Assembly (NCBI RefSeq): GCF_003985155.1
Contig: NZ_ML133687.1
Location: 496,001 to 560,000, forward strand
Length of the DNA: 64,000 nt
DNA from: Rhizobium vallis
Lineage (GTDB): Bacteria > Pseudomonadota > Alphaproteobacteria > Rhizobiales > Rhizobiaceae
Reading direction: 5' to 3'
Below are positions 54,234 to 64,000 of the stretch, piece after piece. Position numbers and translations under genes: made by a program. Below the pieces are notes generated by a model. The model had not been told where the DNA came from and searched no databases. It worked only from the letters and a program-made list of their open reading frames with translations. Each line of letters begins with the position of its first letter. The first letter of the stretch is position 1.

Positions 54234-54518
54234 GTCAAAACCGCCGGTGTTGCGATGCGGGAAGCCTTATCCTTGCCCGGCATCCCGAAACTCCAATATC
54301 ACTTGTGCAGCGTCACCCGCCGCAAAGGCAGGAGGAGCCGCTCTCAACGCCGATCGTGCGGCCGAGTTGCTAATCACTTCTTATTTCTACGGAGAGATGT
54401 GGGGTGTTTTATCTTAAATGGTTAGCTCTTTGCTAAGCATTCGCCTCGACAAGGGCCGGCTGTTAATCTGTCGGCCGGCCGGATCAGCTTTCCCGCCGGA
54501 TTTAGCTTTCCGCCGGAA
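54234..54518. other. Intergenic region with a short tandem repeat
   Basis: About 285 bases. Around 54483-54535 three near-copies of about 18 bases occur: AGCTTTCCCGCCGGA, AGCTTTCCGCCGGAA and AACTTTCCGGCTGGAA. The last copy overlaps the stop codon of the lipoprotein gene. I see no gene. Confidence 0.45.
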
Positions 54519-54977
54519 CTAACTTTCCGGCTGGAAACTCAAGAGCTGCCAGTTGCCGCCGCCGACCAGGCAGGTCTTGCCGTAGAATTTGGCGATGCCG
54601 ACATAGGAATGCCGCGTCGTGCGGAACTGGCGGCAGACCTGGCCTGCCTCGTTATTTTCGACGATCGTATCGATGACACCGGCGCTGCCGGTCGATGCAT
54701 TCGCCCAGGGAAGCGGCTGGCCCTCGAGCCTTTGCACGTCGGCCGAGGTCACGGCGTTGCGGACGGTCATCTCGTCGGAGAGCGTGTCTGTGCTCGGCGG
54801 GGTCTGCGGGACGGTGCCGGTTGCCACCGACCGGTCGACTTTGGCTTCGCTCAGAAAATCCATGCCACTGCCAACGCAACCGGAAAGCGACAGCATTGCA
54901 ACGGCCATGACGAAGCACGCGCTGCTGCGTTGCCGCAGGCCCTTTGTATGGCGATATGACTTTGCTATGACTTCCAC
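54519..54977 (-). CDS. RT0821/Lpp0805 family lipoprotein
   Basis: A 152-residue exported lipoprotein. The N-terminus is basic (KGLRQRSSA), then a hydrophobic segment ends in the lipobox LSLSGC at about residue 34. The mature part has SGSAGVIDTIVENNEAGQVC and RTTRHSYVGIAKFYGKTC, typical of the family, with two conserved cysteines. Function is unknown. The start is uncertain: GTG 54977 with AGGA six bases upstream fits a signal peptide with a basic end; ATG 54908 would remove it. Confidence 0.72.
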   Translation of the reverse strand: MEVIAKSYRHTKGLRQRSSACFVMAVAMLSLSGCVGSGMDFLSEAKVDRSVATGTVPQTPPSTDTLSDEMTVRNAVTSADVQRLEGQPLPWANASTGSAGVIDTIVENNEAGQVCRQFRTTRHSYVGIAKFYGKTCLVGGGNWQLLSFQPES

Positions 54978-55042
54978 CCTGCGTCCTGTCCAGTTATGAA
55001 AAGCTGGGCGAGTTTTGAATAATCCGGGGCATTTGAACCAAT

Positions 55043-55663
55043 ATGTCGGCAAACGAGTTAACAAGCGGTGACTTTACCGAAAGTGGCGAACCCTTCAAGC
55101 TTTTTGCCGAATGGCTGAAGGAAGCGGAGGCTTCCGAACCCAATGACCCGAATGCCGTAGCGCTCGCAACGGTCGACGAGGATGGCCTTCCCAATGTCCG
55201 CATGGTTCTCCTGAAAGGATTCGATGACGACGGATTCGTCTTCTACACCAATTTTGAGAGCCAGAAAGGTCATGAAATCTTGGGGCAGAAAAAAGCGGCC
55301 ATGTGCTTCCATTGGAAAAGCCTGCGCCGGCAGGTGCGGCTGCGCGGCCCGGTCGAGATCGTGAGCGATGCCGAGGCGGACGCCTATTTCAAGACGCGTG
55401 CGCGCGGCAGCCGCATCGGCGCCTGGGCCTCCAAGCAGTCTCGTCCGCTCGAAAGCCGTTTCGCGCTGGAAAAAGCCGTGGCCGAATATACCGCGCGTTA
55501 TGCTCTCGGCGACATTCCGCGCCCCGCCCACTGGTCCGGCTTCCGCATCCGCCCGACCTCGATCGAATTCTGGAAGGATCAGAAATTCCGCCTGCACGAC
55601 CGCATCGAATTTCGCCGGCCTTCGCCGGAAGGCCAATGGGAAAAGGTGCGAATGTATCCCTGA
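55043..55663 (+). CDS. pdxH: Pyridoxamine 5'-phosphate oxidase
   Basis: A 206-residue FMN enzyme that makes pyridoxal 5'-phosphate from pyridoxine or pyridoxamine phosphate. The FMN-binding parts are [20 protein letters not shown] near residue 51 and [14 protein letters not shown] near residue 93. The C-terminal dimer region ends [17 protein letters not shown]. Length is normal. It is divergent from the lipoprotein gene with a 65-base gap. Confidence 0.94.
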   Translation: MSANELTSGDFTESGEPFKLFAEWLKEAEASEPNDPNAVALATVDEDGLPNVRMVLLKGFDDDGFVFYTNFESQKGHEILGQKKAAMCFHWKSLRRQVRLRGPVEIVSDAEADAYFKTRARGSRIGAWASKQSRPLESRFALEKAVAEYTARYALGDIPRPAHWSGFRIRPTSIEFWKDQKFRLHDRIEFRRPSPEGQWEKVRMYP

Positions 55664-55666
55664 CGG

Positions 55667-56704
55667 TTAACGGCCCATCAGCTTCAGCGGTATGCCGGAG
55701 GCGAGCGCGGAGACGTAGCGTCGCTTCTGATAGAAGCCGTTGAGCGAAATGCGCGGCAAGTAGGCGGTCTTGCCAGCCGCAGGCAATCCGGGTTGCGTGG
55801 TGACTGCGACCGTAAAGCCGAGATTGCCCGACATGCGTGCTTCGCGGTCGGTCGCCGCATCCGGTGTGCCATAGGGATAGGCGATCGTAGCTGGACGGAT
55901 GCCAGTCAGCGCCTCGACATAATCCGCCGAAACCTGCATCTCGATTCGCGCTTCGGCTTCCGGCAGGCGGGCAAGCGCGCGATGGCTGATCGTATGGGCG
56001 CCGAGCGCTGCGAGCGGACGTCTGGCGAGCCATTGCAATTCGTCGGGCCGCATGACCAGCTCTCGCACGATATCCGTCGGCTCGATGCCGCTTTCCCGGG
56101 CCAGCGTATCGATGGCTGTGACCGCATAGGCCTCGTCGGAGTGATGGATGTAAGCGGCGAATCGGTCGAAGGCATTCCATTGCTGCTGCAGGCTGTCGAG
56201 CGCCACACGTTCCGTGCCGCGGCCGAAATCGAAGCGGATTTCGCGCATCTGGCGCAGCAGGACGGCGAGTGTCTCCCACCAGATGCTGTGCGAACCCTCG
56301 GCAAAACCCTTGGTGACGAACACCGTGAATGGCGCTCGATGCCGCTCGAAGGCCGGTAGCGCATATTCCAGATTGTTGACGTAGCCGTCGTCGAGCGTGA
56401 AGGCTGCGAACGGTCGCCCGCCTTCGGGTTCGGCCAGCAGCGCCGGCACGGCGTCGAGCGGTACGAAGCGATAGCCCTCGCGCGTCAGGCACCGCAGTGC
56501 TGCGTCGAGAAAGCTGGGGGTGATTTCAAGATGCGCGTTCGGTTCGAAGGTCTGGGGCACGTGCGGGCGGACATGATGCAGCGTGAAGACGACGCCGCGC
56601 CCGCGCGCTGCGCGCATCAGGCCGGTCGAGGCGAGCAGCCAGGAGGCTTCCAGCCCGGCGCTGATCGCTGCGCGTTTCGCCAGTCGCTTCCATTGTCCCG
56701 TCAT
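55667..56704 (-). CDS. Polysaccharide deacetylase family protein
   Basis: A 345-residue carbohydrate esterase 4-like enzyme. VVFTLHHVRPHVPQTFEP opens the domain, the metal-binding motif reads AFTLDDGYVNNLEYALPAF near residue 101, and SHRALARLPEAEAR gives the second histidine region near 240. TIAYPYGTPDAATD is also typical. Members deacetylate cell-surface polysaccharides or peptidoglycan; related rhizobial proteins act on chito-oligosaccharides. The substrate here is not known. It converges on pdxH with four bases between. Confidence 0.85.
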   Translation of the reverse strand: MTGQWKRLAKRAAISAGLEASWLLASTGLMRAARGRGVVFTLHHVRPHVPQTFEPNAHLEITPSFLDAALRCLTREGYRFVPLDAVPALLAEPEGGRPFAAFTLDDGYVNNLEYALPAFERHRAPFTVFVTKGFAEGSHSIWWETLAVLLRQMREIRFDFGRGTERVALDSLQQQWNAFDRFAAYIHHSDEAYAVTAIDTLARESGIEPTDIVRELVMRPDELQWLARRPLAALGAHTISHRALARLPEAEARIEMQVSADYVEALTGIRPATIAYPYGTPDAATDREARMSGNLGFTVAVTTQPGLPAAGKTAYLPRISLNGFYQKRRYVSALASGIPLKLMGR

Positions 56705-56925
56705 GCGGCCTTCGTCCCCTGCGTTCGCCGGAAATTAGCAGTCGCGACTTAAGCCTTGCTGAATCCCGGAACTGCACAGGTCTTTTCATATCCGGTTAAC
56801 CAAGACGATGAAAAGACTAGAAAAATGGTAGGCGTTGCCTCAAAGTCGCGCCAAACTTGCGGCTTCTGTCACATTACGGGACAAATGCCGGTCCGATCTA
56901 GAGCCGGGGCATCAAGGGGAAGTGC

Positions 56926-58245
56926 ATGAGAAAGCTTTTGGCGGCTGTTTTGACCGTGACGCTTGCCGTTTCGGCGCCTCTTGCTGCGCTTGCGGGCAGC
57001 GCCTCGCTGATCCTCGATGCCCGTACCGGCAAGGTTCTCGCCGCCGAAAACGCCGATTCGCTCAACCATCCGGCGTCGCTGACGAAGATGATGACGATCT
57101 ATCTCACATTCGAAGCTTTGAAGCGCGGCAAGATCGCCTGGGATACGCCGATCACAGTGTCGAAATACGCCGCCGCACGGCCGCCGACCAAGCTTGGCGT
57201 CAAGGCGGGCGGCACGATCACCGTGCGCGAGGCGGTCTATGGCATGATCGTCAAATCCGCCAACGACGCGGCCGCCGCCATGGCCGAGAAGCTCGGCGGC
57301 TCCGAAAGCGGCTTTGCCCGGATGATGACGGCAAAGGCGCGCCAGCTCGGCATGAGCCGTACCGTCTTCGTCAATGCATCAGGCCTGCCAAACAGCAGCC
57401 AGGTCACCACGGCGCGCGACATGTCGACGCTCGCTATCGCCTTGATGAAAAACTATCCGAGCGAATACCGCCTGTTTTCGGTGGCAAGCTTCAATTTTCG
57501 TGGCCGAAACGTGCGCGGCCACAACAATCTCATGTACCGCTATCAGGGCATGGACGGCATCAAGACCGGTTACACCAACGCCTCCGGCTTCAATCTCGTC
57601 AGCGCCGTGAAGGATGGAAACCGCCGCGTGGTCGGCGTCGTGCTCGGCGGCCGCACCGCCCGCAGCCGTGACGACAAGATGGCTGGTTTGCTCGACCGTT
57701 ATCTCGGCCGTGCTTCGTCTTCCGGCGCCGCCGGGCTGGTAGCGAGCGTCGGCGCCAAGGAATCCGTCGAAGTCGCTTCGGCCGCCGACGCTTCTGATGT
57801 TCCGGTGTCGCTGAACACACGGCGTCCGGCCGGCGAGGCCACTTCAAAGAGTCTTGCCCCTAAGAATCTGGCGACGAATAGCCTGGCTTACGCCGACGAT
57901 GCCAATGCCGTCGTGCCGCTGGAACGTCCCGCCGCGATGGACGAGATCCTCACCTCCGGCAAGTCATCGAAGACTTCGGCCGAGAAGGCCGATGGAACCT
58001 GGCAGATCCAGATTTCGGCCGCGCCGAGCGCCGATGCGGCGCGTGCGCTTCTTGCCCAGGCACAGTCGGAAGGCGGCGCGCCGCTCGTCTCCGCCTCGCC
58101 CTATACCGAGCCGGTCGGCCAGGGGGCGAACAGGATCTATCGCGCCCGCTTCGTCGGCTTCGCCAGCAAAGACGCTGCCGAGTCCGCCTGCGACGCGCTG
58201 AAGCAACGGTCTTACGATTGCATGCTGCTGCCGGACCACGGCTGA
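56926..58245 (+). CDS. D-alanyl-D-alanine carboxypeptidase with SPOR domain
   Basis: A 439-residue periplasmic enzyme of the low-molecular-weight penicillin-binding group. After a signal peptide (KLLAAVLTVTLAVSAPLAALA) come the three catalytic motifs: SLTK (SxxK) near residue 51, SAN (SxN) near 109, and KTG near 211. It trims the terminal D-Ala of peptidoglycan stem peptides. A Ser/Ala linker leads to a C-terminal SPOR domain (WQIQISAAPSADAARALL near 360) that binds denuded glycan at the division site. Confidence 0.92.
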   Translation: MRKLLAAVLTVTLAVSAPLAALAGSASLILDARTGKVLAAENADSLNHPASLTKMMTIYLTFEALKRGKIAWDTPITVSKYAAARPPTKLGVKAGGTITVREAVYGMIVKSANDAAAAMAEKLGGSESGFARMMTAKARQLGMSRTVFVNASGLPNSSQVTTARDMSTLAIALMKNYPSEYRLFSVASFNFRGRNVRGHNNLMYRYQGMDGIKTGYTNASGFNLVSAVKDGNRRVVGVVLGGRTARSRDDKMAGLLDRYLGRASSSGAAGLVASVGAKESVEVASAADASDVPVSLNTRRPAGEATSKSLAPKNLATNSLAYADDANAVVPLERPAAMDEILTSGKSSKTSAEKADGTWQIQISAAPSADAARALLAQAQSEGGAPLVSASPYTEPVGQGANRIYRARFVGFASKDAAESACDALKQRSYDCMLLPDHG

Positions 58246-58312
58246 TCGCCGCCGCACTCTGGACAATCGCCGGGAATCAGGGTTCTCCTTCATAAACAAA
58301 AGGAGAACATCG

Positions 58313-58615
58313 ATGTTACGCCGTCTCGCCGACCAGTTCGAAACGTCTTCCGCTGTCCATGTCGCCGCAAATGGTATCGAGCGCGACGCCGACTGGTTCC
58401 TCCTGAAACTGCAGGAGGAAATGGGCGAGCTGACACAGGCCTGGAACCGCCTGACCGGCCGCGGTCGTGCGAAGGGCCGTTCAGTTGAAGACATGCAGCG
58501 CGACCTTGCCGACGAGACCGCCGACGTTCTCGGCCACCTCCTGCTGTTTGCTCGCCGCAACGAGATCGATCTCGCCGCCGCGATCGAGCGGAAGTGGCTG
58601 TTTCAGCCATCATGA
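58313..58615 (+). CDS. MazG-like nucleotide pyrophosphohydrolase
   Basis: A 100-residue all-alpha NTP pyrophosphatase. The metal-binding motifs are EEMGELTQAW near residue 35 and DETADVLGHLLLF near residue 67, the E-x-x-E and E-x-x-D pairs of the superfamily. It probably removes non-canonical NTPs or has a related housekeeping role. ATG 58313, preceded by AAAGGAGAA, is used. Confidence 0.8.
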   Translation: MLRRLADQFETSSAVHVAANGIERDADWFLLKLQEEMGELTQAWNRLTGRGRAKGRSVEDMQRDLADETADVLGHLLLFARRNEIDLAAAIERKWLFQPS

Positions 58616-58632
58616 CCTTCCGAAAGCTTGAG

Positions 58633-59124
58633 TCAGCCGACCTTATATCGGTAGAATTTGCTGTCCACCGCCATCAGCGGGAAAGAGCGGGGCAGGGCGC
58701 TCTTGGCAATCTCTGTAAAGCCGTTCTTCTCGTAGAAACGATGCGCGGCGACGAACTTGTCTGTCGTGCCGAGGAAGATATCGGTGAGGCCGCCATCCCT
58801 GGCGTGGGCAAACAGGCGATCGAGAAGCCGCGCTGCCACCCCGTGCTCGCGGCCGCGAACCTCGGCTGAGACGAACATCTTGCGCAGCGCCGCCTGGTCG
58901 TTGCCGATGTCCTTGAGCCCAACCGTGCCGACGATCGCGCCATCCTTGACGGCGACCCAGAACTGGCCTTTGCCGGATTGATAGAAATCCGGGATGACCC
59001 GGAGATCCGGCTGTGCATCGGCGGTGATATCGATGCCGAACTCCTCGCGCTGGATCGGCAGGATCACCGAAAGCACAGCATCGGCGTCATCTGGCATGAA
59101 GGGTCTGATTTCGATATCCGCCAT
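58633..59124 (-). CDS. GNAT family N-acetyltransferase
   Basis: A 163-residue acetyltransferase. FWVAVKDGAIVGTVGLKDIG lies in the central beta sheet; the acetyl-CoA loop reads RGREHGVAARLLD near residue 102, and AHRFYEKNGFTEI is the final motif. Substrate unknown. ATG 59124 follows GGGAGGAAC. It follows tldD on the same strand with 14 bases between, so they may be co-transcribed. Confidence 0.85.
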   Translation of the reverse strand: MADIEIRPFMPDDADAVLSVILPIQREEFGIDITADAQPDLRVIPDFYQSGKGQFWVAVKDGAIVGTVGLKDIGNDQAALRKMFVSAEVRGREHGVAARLLDRLFAHARDGGLTDIFLGTTDKFVAAHRFYEKNGFTEIAKSALPRSFPLMAVDSKFYRYKVG

Positions 59125-59138
59125 CAGTTCCTCCCGCC

Positions 59139-60554
59139 TCAGGTCTGCGTGCCGCCGACCGTCACCTGATCCATGCGCAGATGCGGCTGGCCAACGCCGA
59201 CGGGAACCCATTGGCCGGCCTTGCCGCAATTGCCGATGCCGGTGTCGAGCTTCATGTCGTTGCCGATCATCGACACCCGCTTCATCGCATCCGGCCCATT
59301 GCCGATCAGCATCGCGCCCTTGATCGGCGCTCCGATCTTGCCGTTCTCGATGAGATAGGCCTCGGTGCAGCCGAAGACGAATTTGCCGGAGGTGATGTCC
59401 ACCTGGCCGCCGCCGAAGGAGACGGCATAGATCCCCTTCTTCACCGAGGCGATGATCTCCTCAGGCGTCTTGTCGCCGCCGAGCATATAGGTGTTGGTCA
59501 TGCGCGGCATCGGCACATGCGCGTAACCCTGGCGGCGGCCGTTGCCGGTGGGCGTCATTCCCATCAGCCGGGCGTTCTGCCGATCCTGCATGTAGCCGAC
59601 CAGCCTGCCGTTCTCGATCAGAACGTTATAGCCCGATGGCGTGCCTTCATCGTCGATGGTGATCGAGCCGCGACGGTTGTCGATCGTGCCGTCATCGACG
59701 ACTGTCACTCCGGGAGCGGCGACCATCTGGCCGAGAAGGCCTGAAAACGCCGACGTCTTCTTGCGGTTGAAGTCGCCTTCCAGCCCGTGACCAACAGCCT
59801 CGTGCAGCATCACGCCGGGCCAGCCGGCGCCGAGAACGACGTCCATCGTGCCTGCCGGCGCATCGATCGCTTCGAGGTTGACGAGCGCCTGGCGCAACGC
59901 CTCGTCGGCGCCGTATTGCCAGCTGCCCTCGGCGATGAAGTCGCCGAAGCCGATGCGACCGCCGCTGCCATAGGAGCCGCTCTCCTGCCGCTCGCCTTCA
60001 CCTGCTATCACCGAAATGTTGATGCGTGTCATCGGACGGATGTCGCGAACGCGGTGTCCGTCGGCGCGCAGGATATCGACGACCTGCCAGCTTGCCGCAA
60101 CCGAGGCCGTCACCTGCCGCACCTTGTCGTTTTTCCCGCGCAGATAGGCGTCGATGTCCTGCAGGACCTTGACCTTCTCCTCGAAGCTCGGCTGGCCGAT
60201 GGGGTTCTCGTCGCTGTAGAATTTCTTGTTGGTGCCTTGCGGCGCGGCGGCATAGGAGCCGGAATAGCCGCGCGTCACCGCGCCGACGGCATCGGCCGCC
60301 CGCTTCAGCGCCGCCACCGAGAGATCGCCGGCATGGGCGTAACCGACCGCTTCGCCGGCAACGGCGCGCAGGCCGAACCCCTGTTCCGTGTTGAAGCTGC
60401 CGCCCTTCAGCCGGCCATTGTCGAAGGTCAGCGCTTCCGCCTGCGCATGCTCGATAAAGAGCTCGCCGTCATCGGCGCCGGAAAGCGCCTCTGCGACAAG
60501 GCTGCGCATCGTGGCTTCATCGGCATCGAAAAGCGTCAGGAGATCGGTGGTCAT
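59139..60554 (-). CDS. tldD: TldD metalloprotease
   Basis: A 471-residue protein of the TldD/PmbA family. The metal site is HEAVGHGLEGDFNRK near residue 252, a form of the H-E-x-x-x-H motif. TldD with TldE forms a zinc protease that processes peptides and antitoxins such as CcdA and matures microcin B17. C-terminal MLIGNGPDAMKRVSMIGND is typical. No pmbA/tldE gene is in the window. It is oriented toward the GNAT gene. Confidence 0.95.
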   Translation of the reverse strand: MTTDLLTLFDADEATMRSLVAEALSGADDGELFIEHAQAEALTFDNGRLKGGSFNTEQGFGLRAVAGEAVGYAHAGDLSVAALKRAADAVGAVTRGYSGSYAAAPQGTNKKFYSDENPIGQPSFEEKVKVLQDIDAYLRGKNDKVRQVTASVAASWQVVDILRADGHRVRDIRPMTRINISVIAGEGERQESGSYGSGGRIGFGDFIAEGSWQYGADEALRQALVNLEAIDAPAGTMDVVLGAGWPGVMLHEAVGHGLEGDFNRKKTSAFSGLLGQMVAAPGVTVVDDGTIDNRRGSITIDDEGTPSGYNVLIENGRLVGYMQDRQNARLMGMTPTGNGRRQGYAHVPMPRMTNTYMLGGDKTPEEIIASVKKGIYAVSFGGGQVDITSGKFVFGCTEAYLIENGKIGAPIKGAMLIGNGPDAMKRVSMIGNDMKLDTGIGNCGKAGQWVPVGVGQPHLRMDQVTVGGTQT

Positions 60555-60631
60555 GTCTTATGCTCCGCTGAAGAGCAGGAGTGCTCATAGCCGATGTAGG
60601 TCTGTTGGATTGTCCGAGCAAGCCCAACGCC

Positions 60632-61267
60632 TCACGGCAGGGCGTCGAAGCCCTCGGCGAAGCCCTTGAGGTCGACGGGAATGCCGATGCCTTCTTCCGG
60701 CGTCTGGAAGACGATGAAGGTCGCCTGGGCGCCGCTGCGGAAAGTCTTGAGCAGTTCGTCCTCAAGCACGACCTCGGCATAGCAGCCGTCGGCGAAGCAG
60801 CGCACGAAATAGGCGCGGCCGATATCCTTGCCGTCGACATTGAGCCCGAGCCCGTTCGGCAGGAGCACGCCGAGGGGAGCGAGCACGCGCAGGATCTTCG
60901 ATTTGCGGTCGGCCGTCTTCAAGACGACGACGGAAAGCCCGACTTCAGGCCGATCCTCGGCGATGACATTTTGCATCAGCGCGCATTGCTCGGTCGAGGC
61001 ACCTGCCGGCTTGTCGCAGACGACGGACCATGCGCCGTGATTGGACTTCACCGTGCCGGGCGTCTGCGGTTGCGTCTGGCCGGGCGTCACCTGTTCGATA
61101 TTCGGGGTGGCCGGCGCCGGATGTTGCTGGGCCGGGGCTGGAGCCGGCGCGGCAGCGGGAGGCTTGGCCGGCGAAGGAGTGGGTTGCTGTGCGAAAGCGG
61201 GCATCGTCGCCGCGGCCGCGATGCTGGCAGTCACGACGAGCGACTGCGCGAGGGAACGGAAACCCAT
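60632..61267 (-). CDS. Invasion-associated locus B (IalB) family protein
   Basis: A 211-residue secreted protein. After a signal peptide (LVVTASIAAAATMPAFA) comes a Pro/Ala/Gln-rich linker (residues 28-70). The IalB domain begins NHGAWSVVCDKPAG, with CALMQNVI and YFVRCFADGCYAEVVL carrying four conserved cysteines likely in disulfides. IalB was described in Bartonella invasion; in rhizobia the family has several copies and unclear roles. ATG 61267 follows GAGG. Confidence 0.85.
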   Translation of the reverse strand: MGFRSLAQSLVVTASIAAAATMPAFAQQPTPSPAKPPAAAPAPAPAQQHPAPATPNIEQVTPGQTQPQTPGTVKSNHGAWSVVCDKPAGASTEQCALMQNVIAEDRPEVGLSVVVLKTADRKSKILRVLAPLGVLLPNGLGLNVDGKDIGRAYFVRCFADGCYAEVVLEDELLKTFRSGAQATFIVFQTPEEGIGIPVDLKGFAEGFDALP

Positions 61268-61604
61268 GGAAACCTCTGGATATCGAATCATTGCGGCTAT
61301 TGTTGAAGCTGCCCACTGGAAATGAAAAGCCCCACCCCGTGAAAACCGGGGGACTGCGGCGGAAATTGGACCTTTCGGAAAGAATGTGCAGCGCGCGGAT
61401 GGGCCGGAAAGCCGATTTTTCATATGCTGATGAAAAACTTGGGATGTTTTGCCGTTCGGGCCTGCCTATGCTTTCAGCAAAAATGCCGCATAGACAATTG
61501 CTCTGGCCTGTTGCGGCAAATGCCAAACTGTGGTTTGAAGCGCTGAAGATGGCAAGGATTCTGCGTTCGATTTAGCAGGTCAAGCGCTCGAGGGAGATAA
61601 TAAG
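61268..61604. other. Intergenic region between ialB and the cytochrome oxidase genes
   Basis: About 335 bases with divergent promoters. CCCC and GGGG arms flank GTGAAAACC around 61330-61350. The end, GAGGGAGATAATAAG, gives the ctaC ribosome site. I see no clear FixK, NifA or RpoN box. Confidence 0.4.
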
Positions 61605-62492
61605 GTGATGAAGAAGGCTTATGCAGCTCTGACCGCGCTGGTCTGTCTGCTTTTTGCTTCCGGCACATATGCCGACCAGCCGATGCCGTGGCAGGCGACG
61701 TTGCAGCCGGCGGCGACGCCGATCATGCGGGAAATTCATTGGTTCGAACAATATACTCTGTGGTTTATCGTTCCGATCACGCTCTTCGTTCTGATCCTGC
61801 TCATTCTCGTCTGCGTCAAGTTCCGCGCCAGCGCGAACCCGGTTCCGTCGAAGACGAGCCACAACACGCTGATCGAGGTCATCTGGACCGTGGGGCCGGT
61901 TCTGGTGCTTCTTCTTCTCGCCATTCCCTCGTTCACCTTGCTGACGGCGCAGCTGACGCTGCCCGAAAATCCTGACGTGACGATCAAGGCGACCGCTACC
62001 CAGTGGCAGTGGAACTACGAATATGAAGGTTCGGGCGAAAGCCCGCTCGCTTTTGATTCCTACCTCCTGAAGGATCAGGACCGCGCAGCCGCCGGCAAGG
62101 AAGACAAGTCGATTTATCCGAGACTTCTTGCCGTCGACAATGAACTGGTCCTGCCTGTTAACAAGACGGTGCGCGTTCTCGTGACCTCCGCGCCGACCGA
62201 CGTCATCCACGCCTTCGCGATGCCCTCTTTCGGCGTCAAGATCGATGCCGTACCGGGCCGCCTGAACGAGACCTGGTTCAAGGCCGAGCGTGAAGGCCTG
62301 TTCTATGGCCAGTGTTCCGAGCTCTGCGGCAAGGACCATGCGTTCATGCCGATCGCCATCCGCGTCGTCTCCGAGGACAAGTACAAGCAGTGGCTGACCA
62401 CGGCCGCCAGCGACCTGCCCGGCGCCTACAAGACACTCATGGCCGCAACCGATGGTCCCGCAAAGACCCTCGACGTTGCCGAAGCACAGTAA
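61605..62492 (+). CDS. ctaC: Cytochrome c oxidase subunit II
   Basis: A 295-residue subunit of the aa3-type oxidase. A signal peptide is followed by two transmembrane helices (WFIVPITLFVLILLILVC and WTVGPVLVLLLLAIPSF). The periplasmic Cu-A domain has ATQWQWNYEYEG near residue 129 and the copper ligands CSELCGKDHAFMP near residue 237, with H in VIHAFAMPSFG. It passes electrons from cytochrome c to CoxA. GTG 61605 is used; ATG 61608 is nearly equivalent. coxA follows after 18 bases. Confidence 0.95.
   Translation: MMKKAYAALTALVCLLFASGTYADQPMPWQATLQPAATPIMREIHWFEQYTLWFIVPITLFVLILLILVCVKFRASANPVPSKTSHNTLIEVIWTVGPVLVLLLLAIPSFTLLTAQLTLPENPDVTIKATATQWQWNYEYEGSGESPLAFDSYLLKDQDRAAAGKEDKSIYPRLLAVDNELVLPVNKTVRVLVTSAPTDVIHAFAMPSFGVKIDAVPGRLNETWFKAEREGLFYGQCSELCGKDHAFMPIAIRVVSEDKYKQWLTTAASDLPGAYKTLMAATDGPAKTLDVAEAQ

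Positions 62493-64000
<1,508 letters not shown>

Overview
This window looks like chromosomal DNA from a Rhizobium of the R. etli / R. leguminosarum group. The evidence is the GC-rich coding sequence, the biotin uptake operon bioMNY, BA14K, IalB, DUF1217 and DUF1344 proteins, the RibBX form of RibB, and short palindromic intergenic repeats typical of rhizobia. I identified 57 protein genes; two run off the window ends (a secreted protein at the left, coxA at the right). No rRNA, tRNA, CRISPR array, insertion sequence or prophage is visible.

Layout. 1-12.7 kb: end of a small secreted protein, a chemoreceptor, DUF523, glyS divergent from tex, a cyclopropane fatty acid synthase, a histidine phosphatase, a MipA-like porin, ubiA, and a DUF6101 protein. 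13-16.4 kb: a 1111-residue DUF1217 repeat protein. 16.4-25.6 kb: FAD-linked dehydrogenase with Sua5, a glycine-betaine-type Rieske oxygenase, BA14K, CorA, and an acyl-CoA dehydrogenase / crotonase operon behind a LiuR-like operator. 25.8-34.8 kb: two more chemoreceptors (one with an amino-acid-sensing dCache pocket, one with a CheR/CheB tether), rRNA methyltransferases RlmD-like and TlyA, DUF4424, and a TetR / membrane protein pair with two operators. 34.9-40 kb: dxs, pirin, SDR, xseB and a deacetylase. 40.3-42 kb: small accessory genes (hotdog thioesterase, 2H phosphoesterase, a 63-residue Gly/Asp/Cys-tailed peptide). 42-47.5 kb: bioMNY, a YcaQ-type DNA glycosylase, ribBX and aroC. 47.7-56.7 kb: a CHASE-PAS-GGDEF-EAL protein, DUF1344, histidine phosphatase, fabI, a DnaJ-like protein, a lipoprotein, pdxH and a polysaccharide deacetylase. 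56.9-64 kb: a SPOR-tailed D,D-carboxypeptidase, MazG-like, GNAT, tldD, ialB, ctaC and coxA.

Most genes are core metabolism and translation (GlyS, Sua5, TlyA, RlmD-like, Dxs, FabI, PdxH, RibBX, AroC, cytochrome oxidase). Signal transduction sits between them: three chemoreceptors without che genes, and one cyclic-di-GMP enzyme. The likeliest under-described items are the ten-unit DUF1217 protein, the 63-residue peptide unit with its own inverted repeat and terminator, the orphan 2H phosphoesterase, and the TetR / four-helix membrane protein module next to a DUF6118 remnant. I did not find a convincing multi-gene novel system. Family names come from reading motifs; no database search was run.
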